Source: Blasia pusilla (taxonomy: Eukaryota > Marchantiophyta > Marchantiopsida > Blasiales). From it: DNA of 64,000 nt. The notes under the pieces are model-generated. The model searched no databases and was not told the DNA's origin. It saw only the letters and a list, made by a program, of their open reading frames with translations. Positions 40,985-52,600 of the stretch are shown here, piece by piece. Location of the stretch: NCBI GenBank assembly GCA_050084515.1, contig CM114272.1, positions 13,268,001-13,332,000 of the forward strand, given 5' to 3'. The position numbers and the translations under genes were made by a program. Numbering within the stretch: position 1 is the first letter of the stretch; each line of letters begins with the position of its first letter.

Positions 40985-42299
40985 TTCTGGCAAGAAGCTT
41001 TGTAAGACCAATTTGCCAACGCCATTCACAGGAATGGGGCGTTCTCCGAAAGTGAGCGAGTTTCTAACGGAACTCGAACTCTATTTCAAAGCGCAAAAGG
41101 TAGATGAACAAGACAAGGTGACTGTAGCGGTCACGTTTCTGAAGGATCACGCTCTCCATTGGTGGACGGCTCACCGCAAAGAACATCTAGGTCGTGGGAA
41201 AACATTGAGTTGGGAAGATTTCAAGGAGTTGATTGGGAACCGATTCACTCGGGAATATCAGGAGTACCGCGATGGCATGGAGGTGGTGAGGTTGCGCCAG
41301 AGTGGATCACTTGGCGCTTATGTGCGAGAGTTTAGTGCGCAAATGAGTGCACTTTCCACGGATGAACATACTAAAAAGGTGATCTTCCTAAGTGGGCTCA
41401 AACCGAGTGCTGAGAAGGCTCTCTTTCGTATGCCTCACATCCTAGAGACGTGCGCGGATCTCTTGAGACTAGCCGAGCGGATTGGGGACGATGAAGTCCA
41501 ACACTCGAAACCCTTTGAGACAAAAAGTTTTTCTAAGTTACAGAAGAACAAAGGGACATCCAAGAGGGTTTGGAATGGGGGTGAGCGCGACCACGGAGGG
41601 TCTCTTGCCCCAGCAGCAAAACGCGTGGAACCCAACGCGAAGCCAAAGGGGCCGCCGTTTACGAAGTCAACGAATGCCAAAGTGATTTGCTACAATTATG
41701 GCAAACCCGGACATATGGCTAAGGAATGTGTTAGGCCCAAGGTTAGTAAACCGAGTATGATTGCGTTTGCCGCTAAGCATTTATCGGAGGGAGATCTAGA
41801 TACATCTCTACAAGTCACCAAGAGAACGCCCAATCTGGTTTACCTAGGATCCAAGATCGCTAATCGCGATGTGATGTTGCTCGTTAATACAAGTGCTTCG
41901 CACTCATTCTTGAGTCCGAGAATCGTAAAAACGTTGGGATTGCCAACCACCAAGGCGGATGAACCCATTAGGGTAGGATTCGCGGGAGGCAAGTCCGACC
42001 AGACATCAGATCTGGTTTTAGGGCTAGTTGTGAGATGCGGAGTATTTGAGTTGAAGGAGAATTTTACAGTTTGCGACATGGACGGAATCGACGGAGTCTT
42101 GGGGAACACGTTCTTGGATGCGTATGAGGTGGAACTGAGGCGGAGACCTTTGAGGTTGAGCGTCTTGGTTAATGGAAAATGGACGGACGTCATATTGGTT
42201 CGTGAGGTGCCTAAAAAGAGAGAGTTGGTGAACGCCATCATGAGGACGAGTTTGGCCGAGTTAGAGGAAGGATTCCTTTGCTTGATGAGACGAGTATAG
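40983..42299 (+). pseudogene. Gag capsid, zinc knuckle and protease of element 2
   Basis: A long frame with a capsid domain (FLTELELYFKAQKVDEQDKV, HALHWWTAHR, WEDFKELIGNRF, SLGAYVREFSAQMSAL), then a knuckle CYNYGKPGHMAKEC and a retropepsin region LLVNTSASHSFLSPRIVKTL. Two key residues are lost: the second knuckle Cys is Tyr (41697-41699, TAT), and the catalytic Asp of DTGAS is Asn (41886-41888, AAT). Both are explained by single G-to-A changes. The rest of the protease (GIDGVLGNTFLDAYEVEL) is intact. The frame ends at TAG 42297-42299 before RT. Confidence 0.9.
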
Positions 42300-42349
42300 G
42301 ATGATGCAAGCGCGAGATGCATCGATCAGAACTCAGCTTCAAGGGGGAT

Positions 42350-43731
42350 CCCTAAAACACTCAAAAGAGTTGTGAAAGAATTTGGAGATGTGTTAACTTC
42401 CCACTGAGTTGCCACCACATAGGGCGGTTGATCATAAGATTGAGGTGATACCATGATCTCAACCACCTTCAAAGGCACCATATAGGTTGAATCAAAAAGA
42501 ACTTGCTGAGTTGAAGAAACAGTTGGGTGAACACCTAGAGAGGGGTTACATCCGAACAAGCAAGTCACCTTATGGGGCGCCCGTCCTCTTTGTAAAGAAG
42601 AAGGATGGGAAGTTGAGACTCTGTGTTGATTATCGGGCGCTGAATAAAGTGACGGTAAGGAATAAATATCCTCTACCGAGGATGGATGACCTCTTTGATT
42701 GATTGTCGGGTGCCAAGTATTTCAGCGGGATTGACCTGAAATCAGGATATTATCAGATTCGGATTGCGGAAGCGGATGTAGAGAAGACTGCGTGTAGGAC
42801 GAGATACGGTTCGTTCGAGTTTGTAGTAATGCCTTTCGGTCTTTGTAATGCGCCTCAGACGTTTACCACTTTGATGAACTCCATCTTTCACAAGGAGACA
42901 GATGAGTTTGTGATCATCTATATAGATGACATACTCATCTATTCGAAAACACTAGAGGAGCACGCTCGACATTTGAAGACGGTGTTTGAGAAACTTAGGG
43001 CGAACAAGCTGTATGCGAATGCGGATAAGAGTGAGTTCGGTTTGACGAAGATCAAGTTCTTGGGGCATGTGGTTAGTGCGGATGGAGTGAGTCCAGACAT
43101 GGAAAAGGTGAGCGCAATTGCCGAATGGGAACCGCCTTCCACGGTGAAGGGGATGAGAAGGTTCATCGGAGCAGTCCAATTTTTCCGGACATACGTGAAG
43201 AACTTTTCGGGCATAGTGAAACCTCTCACGGATTGGACCGCAAAGTTTGCCAATACTACATGGACCGAGGAAGTGGATAAAGCGTTCAATCGAGTCAAAG
43301 AGATCCTCTCGCAGGAACCAGTTCTGAAACTGCCAGAGTTTAACCAACCATTCGAAGTGCACACGGATGCTAATGATTTCCCGATTGCAGGAATGTTGGT
43401 ACAAAAAGGGAGACCTGTAGCATACAAGAGCAAGAAGCTTAGCGACACCGAAAGGAGATGGCCTACTCATGAGAAAGAGTTGTTTGCTGTGGTTCATTGC
43501 TTGAGGAAGTGGCGTCACTATCTGGGACTTCACAGGACTCGAGTATTCATCGATAACATATCGCTCAAGTATTTTGAGACCTAGGATCGCGTGACGCCAA
43601 AACAACTTCGGTGGCATGATACCTTGGTGTTAATGAATGTGGAGCTAATCCACAAGCCGGGGAAAGACAATGTCATTCCAGATGCGTTAAGTCGCAGGGA
43701 TGAGCACATGCCATCGCGACACAAGTGTTGA
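42350..43731 (+). pseudogene. Reverse transcriptase and RNase H of element 2
   Basis: Contains [47 protein letters not shown], then a TGA (42700-42702) where family members have Arg or Gln, then YFSGIDLKSGYYQIRI, FVVMPFGLCNAPQTF and the catalytic IIYIDDILIYS, all Ty3/gypsy RT blocks with both Asp of YIDD intact. RNase H follows (VHTDANDFPIAGMLV, THEKELFAVVHCLRKWRHYL). A TAG at 43582-43584 replaces Gln in ETQDR, and the connection to HKPGKDNVIPDALSRR continues after it. The region before 42487 also has stops. Confidence 0.9.
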
Positions 43732-43789
43732 GAGCAATGTTCCTAATGAAACAGACTGGAAAGAAGGATTCGTGAAGGATACATGAAGG

Positions 43790-45214
43790 ATGCATAGCGA
43801 GGAGTACCTTGGGAAGTTAAAGCGGGGCGAGAAGATGGCCAATCTGAGTTTGAGACACGGCTTGCTAAGGTTTAAGCAGAGCAGGATCTATGTAGGCCAA
43901 GGCAAGCTACGGACCAAGGTGTTTGTGGAATGTCATGGTGGACCTTTGGCGGGACACAAAGGGGAGAAATCCACTCTTGCTGTTTTGACCAAAAGGTTCT
44001 TCTGGCCCAACATGAAGGAAGATGTTGCTCAATATGTGAAAACATGCGTGACCTGTCAGGCGAACCGCATTTCTTATGCGAAGAAAGAAGGCTTACTTCA
44101 TCCTTTGCCAATCTCGGAGGGACCCTTGCAAAGCATTAGCATGGATTTCATAACAAGTCTTCCGGAATCTGAGGGATACAACGCTATACTTGTGATAGTT
44201 GATCGGTCTAGCAAGTTGGGGAGGTTTGTGCCGACGAGAGAGTCTGCGACGGCCTACACGACTTCCCGACTATTCCTGGATGGTTGGTGGCGAGCGCACG
44301 GATTGCCTAGGAGCATTGTGTCCGATCGAGGTCCGAAGTTTACCAGTGCCTTTTGGAAACATCTATTCAGGAGGTTCCGGACCAAACTCAGCTTTAGTAC
44401 GGCCTTCCATCCTCAAACGGATGGGCAAACCGAAAAAGTAAAATCGGTCGTAAACCAATACTTACGGAATTACGTGAGTGCGGACCAAAGAGATTGGGCC
44501 AAGTGGTTAAGTATGGCTGAGTATTGTTACAACTCGACTAAGCATTCTGCAACCGGAGAATCTCCGTTTCTTCTGGCGTATCAAAGAGAACCAGAAGGGC
44601 CTCTTGACTTAGCTCTTTCAAAGGGCCCTACATCGACACACACTCGTCAAGCAACGGTGGAATGTTTCTTAGTGGAAATGCAGGAACGACAAGAGCGAGC
44701 GAGGAAAAGTCTCGCCAAGGCTCAACTAAGGTACGTGAAGCATGCTAACAAAAGTCGGCGCCAAGTGAGTTTCCAAGTTGGGGAACAAGTGTGGTTGAGT
44801 GTAAAGAATCTCACTCTTTCAAAGGAATTATCCGAAAAATTGTCAGCCAAGTATGCTGGACCGTATGTGATCAAGGCAAAGCCGTTTGAGGATGTGTACA
44901 AGTTGGAGCTGCCGAACGAGTTCAAGATTCACCCGACTTTCCATGTGTCATTATTGAAGAAGTTTCTTCAAGACAATGTGCGTCCGGAGCGGAGGAGGAT
45001 GTTGAGACCACAACCGGTCATCAGAAATGAGGAACCAAAGTTCGAGGTTGAGACCATTCTGCGTTCCAGACGTAGAGCCACCAAGTACGAGTACTTGGTC
45101 AAGTGGAAAGGCTATCATGTGAAAGAGGCCACTTGGATTGCGGAGGCGGATCTTGAACATGCGCAAGAAGCATTGCGTGACTTCAGATGGATGCAAGAAA
45201 GGCATGTCCGTTAG
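43790..45214 (+). CDS. Integrase with chromodomain of element 2
   Basis: A 474-residue open frame. The zinc domain is HGGPLAGHKGEKSTLAVL, WPNMKEDVAQYVKTCVTCQ (HHCC). The core has SMDFITSLPES, SDRGPKFTSAFWKHLF and TDGQTEKVKSVVNQYL (D,D,E). A GPY-like module follows (SAKYAGPYVIKAKPFEDVYK, IHPTFHVSLLKK). The chromodomain is at about residues 418-470 (FEVETILRSRRRATKYEYLV, KWKGYHVKEATWIAEADLE). Chromodomains bind methylated histones and steer chromoviruses toward heterochromatin. This is the only long unbroken pol module of the element. It starts at ATG 43790 after a TGA four codons upstream, so in the original polyprotein it was joined to RNase H. Confidence 0.95.
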   Translation: MHSEEYLGKLKRGEKMANLSLRHGLLRFKQSRIYVGQGKLRTKVFVECHGGPLAGHKGEKSTLAVLTKRFFWPNMKEDVAQYVKTCVTCQANRISYAKKEGLLHPLPISEGPLQSISMDFITSLPESEGYNAILVIVDRSSKLGRFVPTRESATAYTTSRLFLDGWWRAHGLPRSIVSDRGPKFTSAFWKHLFRRFRTKLSFSTAFHPQTDGQTEKVKSVVNQYLRNYVSADQRDWAKWLSMAEYCYNSTKHSATGESPFLLAYQREPEGPLDLALSKGPTSTHTRQATVECFLVEMQERQERARKSLAKAQLRYVKHANKSRRQVSFQVGEQVWLSVKNLTLSKELSEKLSAKYAGPYVIKAKPFEDVYKLELPNEFKIHPTFHVSLLKKFLQDNVRPERRRMLRPQPVIRNEEPKFEVETILRSRRRATKYEYLVKWKGYHVKEATWIAEADLEHAQEALRDFRWMQERHVR

Positions 45215-45908
45215 TACATGGTGAAGCAATGGACATAACTTGTGACCGGAAAGCTTGGGCCGATAACCCGTTGTAACTAGAAATGTTTAGTTGTTGCAAT
45301 AAAGAAGACATGGATTTGGAGATTCGATGGTTGTATTGTAATTTTGAGTTTGGTTTGTGCAAGGCAATGAGTAGTTCTTCATATGCTTAGGATGTAAGTC
45401 AAGGAGACCAAACAATGAGTATTTGAGGTGAGAGCTTGTATTCAGATAAGGCATCTAGATCAGGACCAAGTGTTGAAGTACTAGCATTTGGGCTCGCCCT
45501 AACGTCGGCGGGGCAGATGAGTCTATCTTGGGGTTTGTGGTGATCTCATTCATGTTGCATGACTGAACTTAGTGACGCGCCTAGGTGGAGTACAAGTGAT
45601 CCAAAAGTAGTACGAGTTGGCTAGGTAGACAGGCGGTTGTTTACAAATAGTGAGTGAAGTGTTAGGTTGCAGACTTAGTGAGCTTATTTTGATAGTTAGA
45701 TTAGTTCAGCAGAATTGGTCTAGGCTCATCGGAAAGAAGAAGCTAATAAGTCTAAGTGCTGCAAGCGACAACCTAAGACTTAAGCCAAAAGAGGAATTAC
45801 GGGTTAGCTACCAGAACGCGAATCTTGTGTTAAGGGGTCGGCTTCCCAGAACTTAACATTAATAAGGTTTGCGTTGATGAGGACATCAACCTTCTAAGGA
45901 GGGGTGAG
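45215..45908 (+). other. 3' internal region and polypurine tract of element 2
   Basis: Non-coding, ending in the purine run AAGGAGGGGTGAG (45896-45908), which primes plus-strand DNA directly before the LTR. Confidence 0.8.
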
Positions 45909-46938
45909 TGTCGCGACCCTCATAACCAAACAACACCAAATAGGCGCCAAGCGAAACATCAGAACTCAAAGGAACTCACGCTGCGAGGTTTGCGCTTTGG
46001 AGAGGCGTTTGGAAGAGTCTCTTGGAAAAGTCTAAGAGACGAAACGCGGAACAGAGTTGTGCGTTTCATGCATTAGTGGTCGCGACCAGGAAACCTAGAC
46101 CAAACGCGAGCCAAGACTTGAGATGAGTTGAGTCTTGGGAGGTTGGTTGCCAAAGAGGTGAGAACCAGTTTGGAACACGACTAGCGTTTGGGAGAATTTG
46201 ATTGTGGCTAGGACCATAACATTGAGCTTCGAGATGCGTTTGGGACAAATAAGGGTGCGTTGGAAAGCTGATCTTGAGACTCTTCCAACGCACTTAAGAT
46301 GTCAGCAAACGCATAATTACAGGTTGAGATATTGGCCGAAAACGATTGAGAGAGCAATCGGGTTGAGGGCCAATTGGAGAGGCCCGAGTGTCTTTCCCTA
46401 AATGTAGGGGGCCCCCGGAGATCCCGGGAAGTACTAGTAAGGGAGGACCCTCTCCGAGATGTCTCAGGAAACGAATCCCCACTTTGGGCGCCAAACGGCG
46501 TTTCACAGGCACGGGATGGAACGGGAGTTTGGCGCGGAAACCCAAAACCCAAACCTGATCCAAGGGAGTGGACTTTGTACGCCACACTTGGATCCCAACC
46601 CGAGATTCACTTCGTGCGAGTCTTGGTGAGGAACTCATTGGATGTCCATCGGACAGTTGGAACCGCTAGGCGCGAAACGCCGTTTCAGGTTCTTGAACCG
46701 ACCAGAAAGTCTGTCCCAAGTCTTTCGAGATTTGCCTGTGTTTGAAACCATGAAACTAGGAAGGTTGAGCTCGATGAGAGTCCGAGACGAGAACTCGGAA
46801 AGTGATCCCGCTGATTGATCCAAGACCCAACTAACCGAAGTGCGTGTTTGGATGCAGATCAGCGTTGAGAGCGTGACCTACTAACGCACGCTTCCGCAAC
46901 AAACAAGATTAACGTTCAAGGAGAGTAGGCGCACGATA
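45909..46938 (+). repeat. 3' LTR of chromovirus element 2
   Basis: From TGTCGCGACCC to GCGCACGATA, about 1030 bp, with terminal CA mutated to TA. Confidence 0.9.
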
Positions 46939-48169
46939 GTTAGGCATAGTCCAAATGGAACAAAAATATCCTAAAGAGAATAAAATAAAAAATATGAGCG
47001 ATATTCATGAAGGCATATGATACACCCTGACCAAATGAATGTGTATCTTTTAGCATCGATGGTGACCACCTGAACTCCACCTTTTATTGTTGATCCACTC
47101 TCTCTTGGGTGCAATCACTAGTGAGTTCCAATCTCATTTGAAAATTATAATCCAATTCAATACATTACAATTCTTGGGCGTTGGCAACGTCAACACCCAA
47201 GCGCCTCTCCCCACACCAATATGGAGTTCCATGGGCATAATCCCTCATGAAAACTAACCATTGGATGAAGATGATCAAATATGAAGTGACTAATCATTGT
47301 AACCATACACTCCATTGATATATATGCTCCCTCCATTAGAAACTTGGCTTGGATGGTAGACCCGATCCTTTGACTATAAGCAAGGGTGTGTTCCTTCCAT
47401 ATGTCACATACTACCATACATCTCTCACATGTATGGCTAACAACATGGAAGAAACTTATGTGCCTAAACTTTCAGTGGAGCTCCAACTTCTATGAAATTA
47501 AGAGCAATGGGGTGTTTATGCACAACTCACGATAATCCCTCTATGTGCAGCTTAAATGGTTCCACATCCTACTTTGGTTGCTCCCTCATTATTGCTTTAG
47601 GAACTAACATCTGTGGTGGAATATTGGGTACATCGTATTGTAGAGGCACACCTCCACAACGCCATGTCGTAGACGATCCACCAACTTGTCAAAATGGAGC
47701 TACAATTGGGTGAATCATATGTTCAATGGATGTGGATCATATGTTGGTGTGCGTAATAAGGACCTATTGAGCCCATCCTCCACTACCCGCGAAGGCTCTC
47801 TATTAGATCTCGTCCATCTATCCTAAAAGATGTGATAATATTTTCAAAGATATTTGAGATGAATCTCTCGATGGCATGACCCTACATTTGGGTGAGATTT
47901 GCCCAAAGCTTGCCATAACATCCACAAGGGGATTGGGCTCATCCTTGATCCAAGAGTAGAGGATTGGCCTCCATGTAGATCCCTCTTGCCCTATATCCCA
48001 CTCATCATAAATTTTTTTGGAAAAGAAACATTGAGAGAAAAAAAAGCAAGGTTTCTTATCATTCTAGGACAAAAATTTGATCTATGAAATGCAAGAGCGA
48101 TAGAAATTCCAAACCAAAAAGTGGAAAATGAGAATGCATGATTTTGGGGGGAGGGTTCCATCATTACAC
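46939..48169. other. Region with LTR-like fragments, no gene recognised
   Basis: About 47760-47835 is a diverged copy of 36880-36960 (shared GACCTA-TGAG, CATCCTCCACTAC and ATCCTAAAAGA blocks), so fragments of the same LTR family lie here. The minus frame at 47190-47417 has no motif I can name. Confidence 0.5.
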
Positions 48170-48545
48170 GGTTTTTTGAGTACTTTGCAAGTATGTCGTA
48201 GCAATACTACGGGTATGTTGCGATATTGACGTTTGTGAGTATGTTACGAGTCTTATTTGTAGATGTGTGAGTAACTTGTGAGTCCTCTTACACTCACAAC
48301 CAATACTTCTAAAGTACATGTAAATTTGGTAGTTATATTTGCAAATTACTTGTAGATTTTTTGGCTATTTTTTGTGAGTATTTTGCTGCTCCTAGCACTT
48401 GCATAAAGGATTGAAGTCGAAAAATAATTGAAAAGCACTTGCAAACTAAAAGTACTAAAAAATTGTTCGTTACTTGCAACATACCCACATAATGACAAAT
48501 TTGAAAAAAGTACTCGTAGTACACTCACAAAGAAGTAGTTCAAGC
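48170..48545. repeat. Cluster of short direct and inverted TTGTGAGTA / TTGCAAGTA motifs
   Basis: Variants of TTGTGAGTA, its complement ACTCACAA, and ACTTGCAA recur about ten times in under 400 bp in both orientations. This resembles the subterminal region of a DNA transposon, but no terminus or transposase lies next to it. Confidence 0.55.
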
Positions 48546-48704
48546 AAAATCAACACAAGCACATCATTCAAGACTAAGAACAAACCTTAATAGTTTAGAG
48601 ACCTGAAATGGTGCAAGCAAACTTGGTGGTCCCAACTACTTTATGGACCTCGAAACTCATTATATGAGCCTCAAATCAAGCGTAGGAGGTGGTGGTGGCG
48701 TAGT

Positions 48705-48900
48705 GTCCGATGCCAAGATTACAAGCTCAGGGAGTGGGAGGGGGAAATGTCCGACCTCGAGATCGCAAGCATAAGAGGTGAGAGCATGCGCAGGAACTCT
48801 GTGGTAGGTGGTGGCCGAGCTCGAGATCGTAAGCGCGCTGCAGTGGCAGTGCGGAAATGCCCGAGTGACGACCCCGAGGTTGCAAGTGTAGGAGGCGGGT
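48705..48900. repeat. Degenerate tandem repeat upstream of SPAG6, four units
   Basis: Units at about 48705, 48750, 48814 and 48870 share CCGAxCTCGAGATCGxAAGC or a variant, with irregular spacing of 45-64 bp. GC content rises from here toward the SPAG6 start. Confidence 0.6.
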
Positions 48901-49648
48901 TCCAGTGGAGAAAAAAAACATCCGAACAAGTGAAGTGGAGAGCGAACGGACGCAGGAGTGCGCGGGGTGGCGGGGAGGGCGAGTAGAATCGGGAAGCGCA
49001 TGAAGAGGTGAAAAGGCAAGGAAAATCAGGTAACCGTCAAGGGGCCTTAAGGGTGCCCGGTCCTGTCACTCGCCCGAGTCCAACCACCGCTGTATCATCC
49101 ACGGTCCACCACCTGCCACTTGTACTTGGTTCCCCTCGCTCGCAGGGTGTTCGCATCGGCCGAAGGCTCCAGCAAATGCCACCTTCTCGAAGAGCTCCCT
49201 TCTTCCTCCTCGTCCTGCCGCTTGTGCTGCTGCCCATGGGCGGCCCGGCATTTGCTTCCACAATTTGATCGAATTAGATCCGAATGGCGCGGGTGGTCAA
49301 TTGAGCGCGGTGGGTGTTGATGTCATGCCGGGGATCTCGCCATTCGGGAGGTGGGGTGCGGAGATTCCGCGCAGGGGGTCTGCGGAGGAATTATGCAGCA
49401 GCATCACTGGGGGTGGTGGAATTTTCCGTGGGAGGTAGCACACGGCAGGAAGCTTGCTGAGGGGACTAGGGTTTTGATTCTTGATTCTGGGCAGTGAGAA
49501 ATGCAGTGGAAGACGGGGGAAAGAATGAATGGTTTCTATCACTGGGCGGGCTGGAAAGCCCTCGCGATCAGGCTGTGTTGTTTGGTCACGTGAATTCGAT
49601 AGGGGAGGGGCAAGAGCGTCTAAGCGGAGGTGAGGACAGAAAGCAGAA
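48901..49648 (+). promoter_or_regulatory. GC-rich upstream region of SPAG6
   Basis: No gene on its own. It lies immediately upstream of the SPAG6 start codon and is the presumed promoter and 5' untranslated region. No specific promoter motif could be identified with confidence. Confidence 0.4.
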
Positions 49649-52600
49649 ATGGCAACCACGCGGATGATTTTGCAGGTTCTGGAGACTTATCAGAAAGCGC
49701 GTATCACTTTCGCTCAAACAGTGGCAGAGTTCTCCAGCAAGCCCACGGTGGGTCTTTCTATCTGGAATTATCGTAGGACGTCTAAGCATGGTAGAGAAGG
49801 TCCCAAATTCGGAAGGTGAAGCACATGTGTACCACATTCGGAATGCGGAGGCGCGAAGTTATTTGGCAGTTTCTGGTGGAGAATCTAAGAGTTGTTTCTG
49901 TGTTGCATGTTCAGTTGCCTATTTAAAATTTTAGATTTAATGGGGCAGTAATATTGTGAACGTCAGTCCAATTCTCCTCCACAACTCCAAAAATCTACCG
50001 TGCCATTCGTTTTTTTTCCCCACAACGAAGACAACAGACAATTATCCGTGGCTGAATGACTGTCCTTTGCTCCCTTTGTTACCGAGTGCAGTCATGCTCT
50101 TGATTGAGCAAACCTGTAGTGCCGATTCCTATAGTCTTTGCATCTGAGCGCATTTCGTGTGTGTTAGAGGTCATTGCAGGCTTAAACGATATAAAAGCTC
50201 TCGCGCGGTTTCCGTTAGAACTTTGTAAAAAGTTGGCTGTGAGGGCAATTTTGAGCTGCTAAACTGAATCTTGAAGACGTGCTGCGTAAATATGTCCGAC
50301 GATTGTTGCTTAAACTTAAAACGCCTGCTCCTTGTGTCATTGAAGCCTTCGCAGAGAGTGGGTTGTGAGGAAATTTTGAGCATCCAGACGCACTGTGGAA
50401 AAAAGCGTCCTTGGACCCGAAGTTTTTAGTGTTTTAAATGCCTCACTTCCTACATGAAGTGAAGGTCTTATCGGAGATCTACCTGATGCTGTAGCGGCAC
50501 GTTCTATCCATACTGAGGAAATAACAATTGCCGACGTTCGAATTCTTGAAATCACCCTGATAATTGGAAACGAACTTCCCTCGGACTGCAGAGTGAATTT
50601 TGAGCATAAGAATAAGAATTCGTCTAGAAGAGTCTTATTGAACGCGTGTAGAAAGTGTGAAGCCTGTTTGCGAATGTGCAGAATGTAGAGGTGCTACACA
50701 ATGCCGGGTGCATGCAGCTGTTGAGGCCGCTCTTGTTGGACAGTGTCCCCAACATACAACAAACTGCTGCCCTCGCGCTATCACGCCTTGCCGGCTACAG
50801 CGAAGAGCTATCAGAAGCTATTGTGCATGAGAATATTTTGATTCAGCTCGTCTACTCTCTTAGGTCTTCCACGCAACCATCTTTTCCACCCTCTACTTAT
50901 CACCGTTGTAGATCTTCGTGCGCAACGGCGAATGTTAGAGCCTCGCGGCCATAAATTCCCGTCCAATGGGGACTGAGAACGGTCGACTTTAATGAAGGGA
51001 TTCGTGATTAGTCATAACTCCAACTGAAACTCGAGGCTTAGGGTTGATGCCAACTATTCCTCCTGAAGTAGATGTGAATAAACCGGTGAAGGTTGATAGA
51101 CTATGAAGGCGCTTTCAGTGTATCTGTAGATTCTCTATGTTGCTGTGTGCTAGTAAAGTCGATCATCAATAAATTAGCGGGTGGGGGGAGCCGAGGAATC
51201 AAGTGCATGTGTGGGCTGATCGCACGAGGGTATCGCAAGCATGCTTATGAATCATTCGTCTTATAGAGATCACAGTTTACAGGCAGTTGGAGAAGGCATC
51301 AAGGAGGGTGCAGGTTGGTTGGGTTGTGATCAGGCGAGGTTGAGGTGACTAGAGCGCAGATCGGAACACTTGGCTTTAGGGGTCACAAATGCATGACGGA
51401 TTGCAAATCAGTTGGGACGGACAGACCAGTTTTGAAAATCCTGAGTCGTCGATCATAATGCTGGACTCTTGTATGAAACCAATGAGAAAACTTCCGTTAC
51501 TTTTTATTCAGGGAACAAAACAGGTACAACAAGAGGGCAGCAGCATCGGTGTTGAGGGCTATAGCCAAACATTCTGCACCACTAGCTCAGGCATGTGTAG
51601 AAGCTGGAGCAGTGCAGCCATTGGTCCTTTGTTTGGAAGAGTTTGATCCAGCTGTGAAGGAGGTCGGCGCGTGGGCTTTGGGGCACATTGCTCGCCACAC
51701 TCCAGATCTAGCTCAAAATGTCGTCGATGCTGGAGCGGTTGCGCTTCTCGTGCTTTGTGTACAGGTACACACGACAGATTCAATGGTCAAAATGCCCCTA
51801 AGAACTCGTATATATTGCATGAGAGCATGTTGGGAACTATTGAATTATTCATCACATTCCTGTGGTGAACCTGAGAGCCGATATTAGTGATTTAGCCATG
51901 TACAAGGCATCGATCCAGTGACAGGCAACGTTAGTAGTCGGAAGGTTAGACCTCCTGTGTGAAAGATGAAAACGACAATGCCCAAGACTTGAATTATTGT
52001 TCAGTGAAACAAAAGAGTCAGCACACACAACTGTCCATCAGGAAATTACAACTAGAGACAGACACGACAGCTTATGCCTAGAACGATCATAGCTCACTGA
52101 GTGACGTCAAAGCAGTAAAATATAGAAATGTGTAAGAAGTTGGAGAGAAGTATTAGACAGAGAACAAAGGATGAGTATGTTTCTGCGTGCTTTCAAATAG
52201 ACCAACATCTTCCAGCTTCTACATGCTTCCTTTCCGGGAGAGCTCATAAATATAGCTTCTTGCAAAGCCTGCTCGAGAAGTTATTCATCTCATGAGGAAT
52301 TTTCCCAAATTTCAGGAACCGGAGTTATCACTAAGGCGCTGCGCAGCAGCAACTCTGTCTGATATAGCAAAACACACACCAGAGCTTGCCCAGGGCATAG
52401 TGGATGCTGGAGTCGTGCCTTTTATTGCACCTCTCATCACACATACTGATGCCAAACTCAAGCGAGAGGTACTCATCCTCCCTTTGTTGTGAATGAAAAG
52501 GCCCCTCCATCCGTGAAATCTGAAGGAAATTACCGAGATTCCTTAGTGGCTTTCCTTGATTCCTCACCTTTGTGTGGTGTTTTCTATCACGAAGACTCAT

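Larger units (their letters stand above)
39530..46938 (+). mobile_element. Ty3/gypsy chromovirus (element 2), full length, inactivated
   Basis: Two LTRs of about 1.03 kb (39530-40560 and 45909-46938), an initiator-Met primer site, gag, protease, RT, RNase H, integrase with chromodomain and a polypurine tract, all on the plus strand in chromovirus order. The LTRs differ by a few percent in the stretch I compared, so insertion is not recent. AGGCA occurs just outside both ends (39526-39530 and 46942-46946), a possible target duplication though not flush with the right LTR end. It abuts the broken RT of gypsy 1, consistent with insertion into it. Confidence 0.9.

Noticed and set aside
46939-47000. 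Minus-strand VPFGLC-like peptide next to element 2 that might continue gypsy 1 RT
   Set aside because: Residues before and after do not fit RT; only a six-residue chance match.
48660-49019. Long minus-strand frame upstream of SPAG6 with Pro-rich sequence
   Set aside because: It runs antisense through a degenerate GC-rich tandem repeat, has no family motif and is low in complexity; open frames are common in such DNA.
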